A DNA stretch of 7,761 bases. Source: Bifidobacteriaceae bacterium (GTDB taxonomy: Bacteria > Actinomycetota > Actinomycetes > Actinomycetales > WQXJ01). The notes beneath the pieces were generated by a model that saw only the letters and a list, made by a program, of their open reading frames with translations, had not been told where the DNA came from and searched no databases. The stretch lies in assembly GCA_031272565.1 (NCBI GenBank), contig JAISTN010000082.1, positions 1 through 7,761 of the forward strand, given 5' to 3'. Each line of letters starts with the position of its first letter. The first letter of the stretch is position 1. A program made the translations under genes and the position numbers. Below, piece by piece: positions 6,075 to 7,761 of the stretch.

Positions 6075-6112
6075 GGTTCAAGTCTGGCACGCCGACTACT
6101 CTTGATGGAATC
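6075..6112. promoter_or_regulatory. Compact divergent promoter region
   Basis: These 38 bp separate the ATG of the response regulator (minus strand) from the ATG of the CNNM gene (plus strand). On the plus strand TACTCT (6097-6102) fits a -10, giving a start near 6109 and an almost leaderless mRNA. On the minus strand CAGACT ends six bases before the regulator ATG and would also give a leaderless start, but it is a weak match. No clear -35 element or Shine-Dalgarno is visible in either direction, and any -35 boxes must overlap the opposing promoter or coding region. Confidence 0.4.
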
Positions 6113-7438
6113 ATGCTGACGCAGCTATTGCTCATCGGTCTGGGGTTTATCCTGACCGCCGGCACAGCCATTTTCGTGGTCGCGGAGTTTGCCCTGGTCA
6201 CGGTCGATTCGGCCACCATCCAGGCGGCTCCGCACCCGGAAAAGCTGGGGCCGCTGCGGCGAGCCCTCAAATCGACCTCCCTGTACCTGTCCGCCTCCCA
6301 GGTGGGTGTGACCCTGACCACTATCCTGCTGGGTTACACCACCCAGCCGGCCATGCACCGCTTGCTGTCAGACCTGTTCACCGATGCGGGCTGGTTCAGC
6401 CAAGCCGCCGCCACCGCCCTGGCGGCCACCGTGGCGGTGGTCTTTGTCAACGTCATGTCAATGCTGCTGGGCGAACTGATCCCCAAGAACCTGGCCCTGG
6501 CCGGGCCCCTCAAGGCCGGTTCGCTGGTGGCGCCCTTCCTGCTGGCCTTCACCGCCGTCATGCGGCCGGTCATCTGGCTGCTGCACAACTCGTCGACCGG
6601 CCTGCTAAAGCTTATCCACATCACGCCGGTCGAAGAGGTCAGTTCGGCTCGCTCGGCCGAAGAACTCGAATCTGAGGTCCGCCGCTCCGCAGCCGAGGGC
6701 ACCCTGGACGAGGACCTGGCGGACCGCCTGACCCGGACCTTGACCCTGCCGGAACTGCGGGCCGTGGACGCCATGACGGACCGCACCCAGTTGGTGGTGG
6801 TGCCGCGCGACGCCACGGCCGAAGATGTCATCGCGGCCGTCCGCCAGTCCGGCCACTCGCGGTTGCTGGTGACGGACGGGTCCAAGGACGACATCGTCGG
6901 CGTGGTGGCCCTGCGCAAGGCCGTAGCGGTGCCGCACGCCCGGCGGGCCCGGGTGTCGGTGACGGCCCTGATGACGCCGGTGGAGCGGGTCCCGGAGACC
7001 GCTCTGCTGGGCCCAGTGCTGGTCCAGTTGCGTGACGCCGGGGCCCAAATGGCCGTGGTGGAGGACGAATACGGCGGCACCAGCGGCGTCATCACGCTGG
7101 AGGACGTGGTGGAGGAGATCGTGGGGGACGTGTCGGATGAGCACGACCCGACCCGGGCGGCCTCGCGCCGCATGACCGACGGCTCCTGGCGGGTGCCCGG
7201 CCAGATCCGGCCGGACGAACTGGAGGCCCTGACAGGCATTGTGCTGCCTGAAGACCCGGCCTATGAGACGCTGGGCGGCCTGGTGATGGCCCGGCTGGGC
7301 GCCATCCCCCAGTTGGGTGACCAGGTCGATGTCGATGGCGCCACCCTGCGGGTCGAAACGATGGCGGGGCGGCGGGTAGTGGGCCTGCGGGTCTGGCCGC
7401 CGCCGCCTTCCTACACCCCGGCGGGAGGCGAACACTGA
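6113..7438 (+). CDS. CNNM/CorC (HlyC/CorC) family transporter: DUF21, CBS pair, CorC_HlyC domain
   Basis: This 441-residue membrane protein belongs to the CNNM/CorC family, whose characterised members act in Mg2+ (and sometimes cobalt) efflux or homeostasis. Residues 1-170 are the DUF21 membrane domain, with FVVAEFALVTV (21-31), SASQVGVTLTTILLGY (60-75) and the conserved GELIPKNLAL (120-129). A linker with an acidic helix (about 174-200) leads to two CBS domains (about 218-275 and 282-340), the second ending in the typical VVEDEYGGTSGVITLEDVVE (316-335). In the family this CBS module binds adenine nucleotide and gates transport. The C-terminal CorC_HlyC domain (about 355-427) contains WRVPGQIRPDEL and DPAYETLGGLVMARLGAIP. 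Domain order and length are normal. The ATG at 6113 follows the response regulator's divergent start by 38 bp and lacks a clear Shine-Dalgarno. Its stop codon overlaps the ATG of a second CNNM gene by one base, so the two form an operon. The transported ion is inferred from family knowledge only. Confidence 0.93.
   Translation: MLTQLLLIGLGFILTAGTAIFVVAEFALVTVDSATIQAAPHPEKLGPLRRALKSTSLYLSASQVGVTLTTILLGYTTQPAMHRLLSDLFTDAGWFSQAAATALAATVAVVFVNVMSMLLGELIPKNLALAGPLKAGSLVAPFLLAFTAVMRPVIWLLHNSSTGLLKLIHITPVEEVSSARSAEELESEVRRSAAEGTLDEDLADRLTRTLTLPELRAVDAMTDRTQLVVVPRDATAEDVIAAVRQSGHSRLLVTDGSKDDIVGVVALRKAVAVPHARRARVSVTALMTPVERVPETALLGPVLVQLRDAGAQMAVVEDEYGGTSGVITLEDVVEEIVGDVSDEHDPTRAASRRMTDGSWRVPGQIRPDELEALTGIVLPEDPAYETLGGLVMARLGAIPQLGDQVDVDGATLRVETMAGRRVVGLRVWPPPPSYTPAGGEH
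7423..7428 (+). promoter_or_regulatory. Ribosome binding site of the second CNNM gene
   Basis: GGGAGG lies within the last codons of the first CNNM gene, nine bases before the ATG at 7438. It fixes that start and supports coupled translation. Confidence 0.75.
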
Positions 7439-7761
7439 TGGCCTTTGTGATCGCCCTGGCCCTGCTGGCCGCCAACGCCTTCTTTGTGGGCACCGAGTTT
7501 GCCATCATGTCGGTGCGCCGCTCCCAGATCGAACCGCGGGTCGAGGCCGGCTCACGGCCGGCCAAACTGGTGCTGTACGCCCTAGAACACATGCCGTCCA
7601 TGTTGGCGACCCTCCAGTTGGGGGTGACGGTAGCCTCGACCTCGCTGGGGGCAGTGGCCGAATCGGCCCTAGCCCACGCCCTGACCCCACCCATGGAGTC
7701 GTTGGGCCTGGGCGGCAAGTCCGCCCATGGCGTGGCCGCGCTGCTGGCCCTACTGCTGGTG
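7438..7761 (+). CDS. Second CNNM/CorC family transporter, DUF21 membrane domain (3' end missing)
   Basis: The 108 codons before the right edge encode the start of a DUF21 membrane domain. Residues 2-25 are hydrophobic and contain FFVGTEFAIMSV, the counterpart of FVVAEFALVTV in the preceding protein. RRSQIEPRVEAGSRPAK is the positively charged loop typical of the family, and MLATLQLGVTVASTSLGAVAE matches the SASQVGVTLTT segment of the neighbour. A further hydrophobic segment starts near residue 98 and runs off the window. The CBS and CorC_HlyC domains expected in the family would lie to the right. The start is firm: ATG shares its A with the upstream TGA stop and has a good ribosome binding site. 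Tandem DUF21-CBS genes recur in actinobacteria (for example Rv1841c/Rv1842c in Mycobacterium tuberculosis). Its sequence is clearly diverged from the neighbour's, so this is not a recent duplication. Confidence 0.9.
   Translation, partial: MAFVIALALLAANAFFVGTEFAIMSVRRSQIEPRVEAGSRPAKLVLYALEHMPSMLATLQLGVTVASTSLGAVAESALAHALTPPMESLGLGGKSAHGVAALLALLLV

Noticed and set aside
1..7761. A search for mobile elements, CRISPR arrays, tRNA genes, riboswitches or defence genes.
   Set aside because: I saw no transposase or integrase motifs, no regularly spaced repeats, no cloverleaf-like sequence and no conserved riboswitch core. Every stretch over 130 bp is accounted for by coding sequence.

Overview
The window looks like chromosomal DNA of a high-GC Gram-positive bacterium (Actinomycetota). 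The evidence is a base composition of roughly two-thirds G+C by eye, strong G/C preference at third codon positions, GTG starts, and family types common in that phylum: a tandem FKBP-like lipoprotein, a paired CNNM/CBS transporter operon, and a histidine kinase with a basic juxtamembrane stretch of the R-P-L-D-x-L-x-S-I-K type. I cannot name the genus. All seven genes read as intact, apart from two cut by the window edges. I see no mobile element, RNA gene, CRISPR array or sign of recent transfer.

Layout, left to right. (1) Bases 1-869 hold the 3' part of a MetQ-type methionine-binding lipoprotein gene; the window opens at its lipobox. It is followed by an imperfect hairpin and then a perfect 12-bp stem with a T-tract, a textbook intrinsic terminator. 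A possible -10 element for the next gene sits in the terminator loop. (2) Bases 1000-4119 on the plus strand form a likely two-gene unit: a secreted lipoprotein with two divergent FKBP-like domains and acidic low-complexity segments, then a CPA1-type Na+/H+ antiporter with a cytoplasmic helical tail. (3) Bases 4199-6074 on the minus strand carry a two-component system, an OmpR-type response regulator followed by a histidine kinase with an overlapping start. It converges on the antiporter over a 79-bp gap that contains a strong hairpin. (4) From 6113 to the right edge on the plus strand is a tandem pair of CNNM/CorC (DUF21-CBS) membrane proteins, translationally coupled through a 1-base overlap. 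They diverge from the response regulator across only 38 bp.

Possible shared theme: the antiporter and the CNNM pair are ion-handling membrane proteins flanking an envelope-type two-component system, so cation or envelope homeostasis is a reasonable guess, but the sequence shows no regulatory link. The window is mostly ordinary core-type gene content. The more distinctive points are the low-complexity insert splitting the first FKBP repeat, the tandem hairpins with a promoter-like loop after metQ, the 15-bp coding repeat at the kinase start, and the very tight divergent promoter region.
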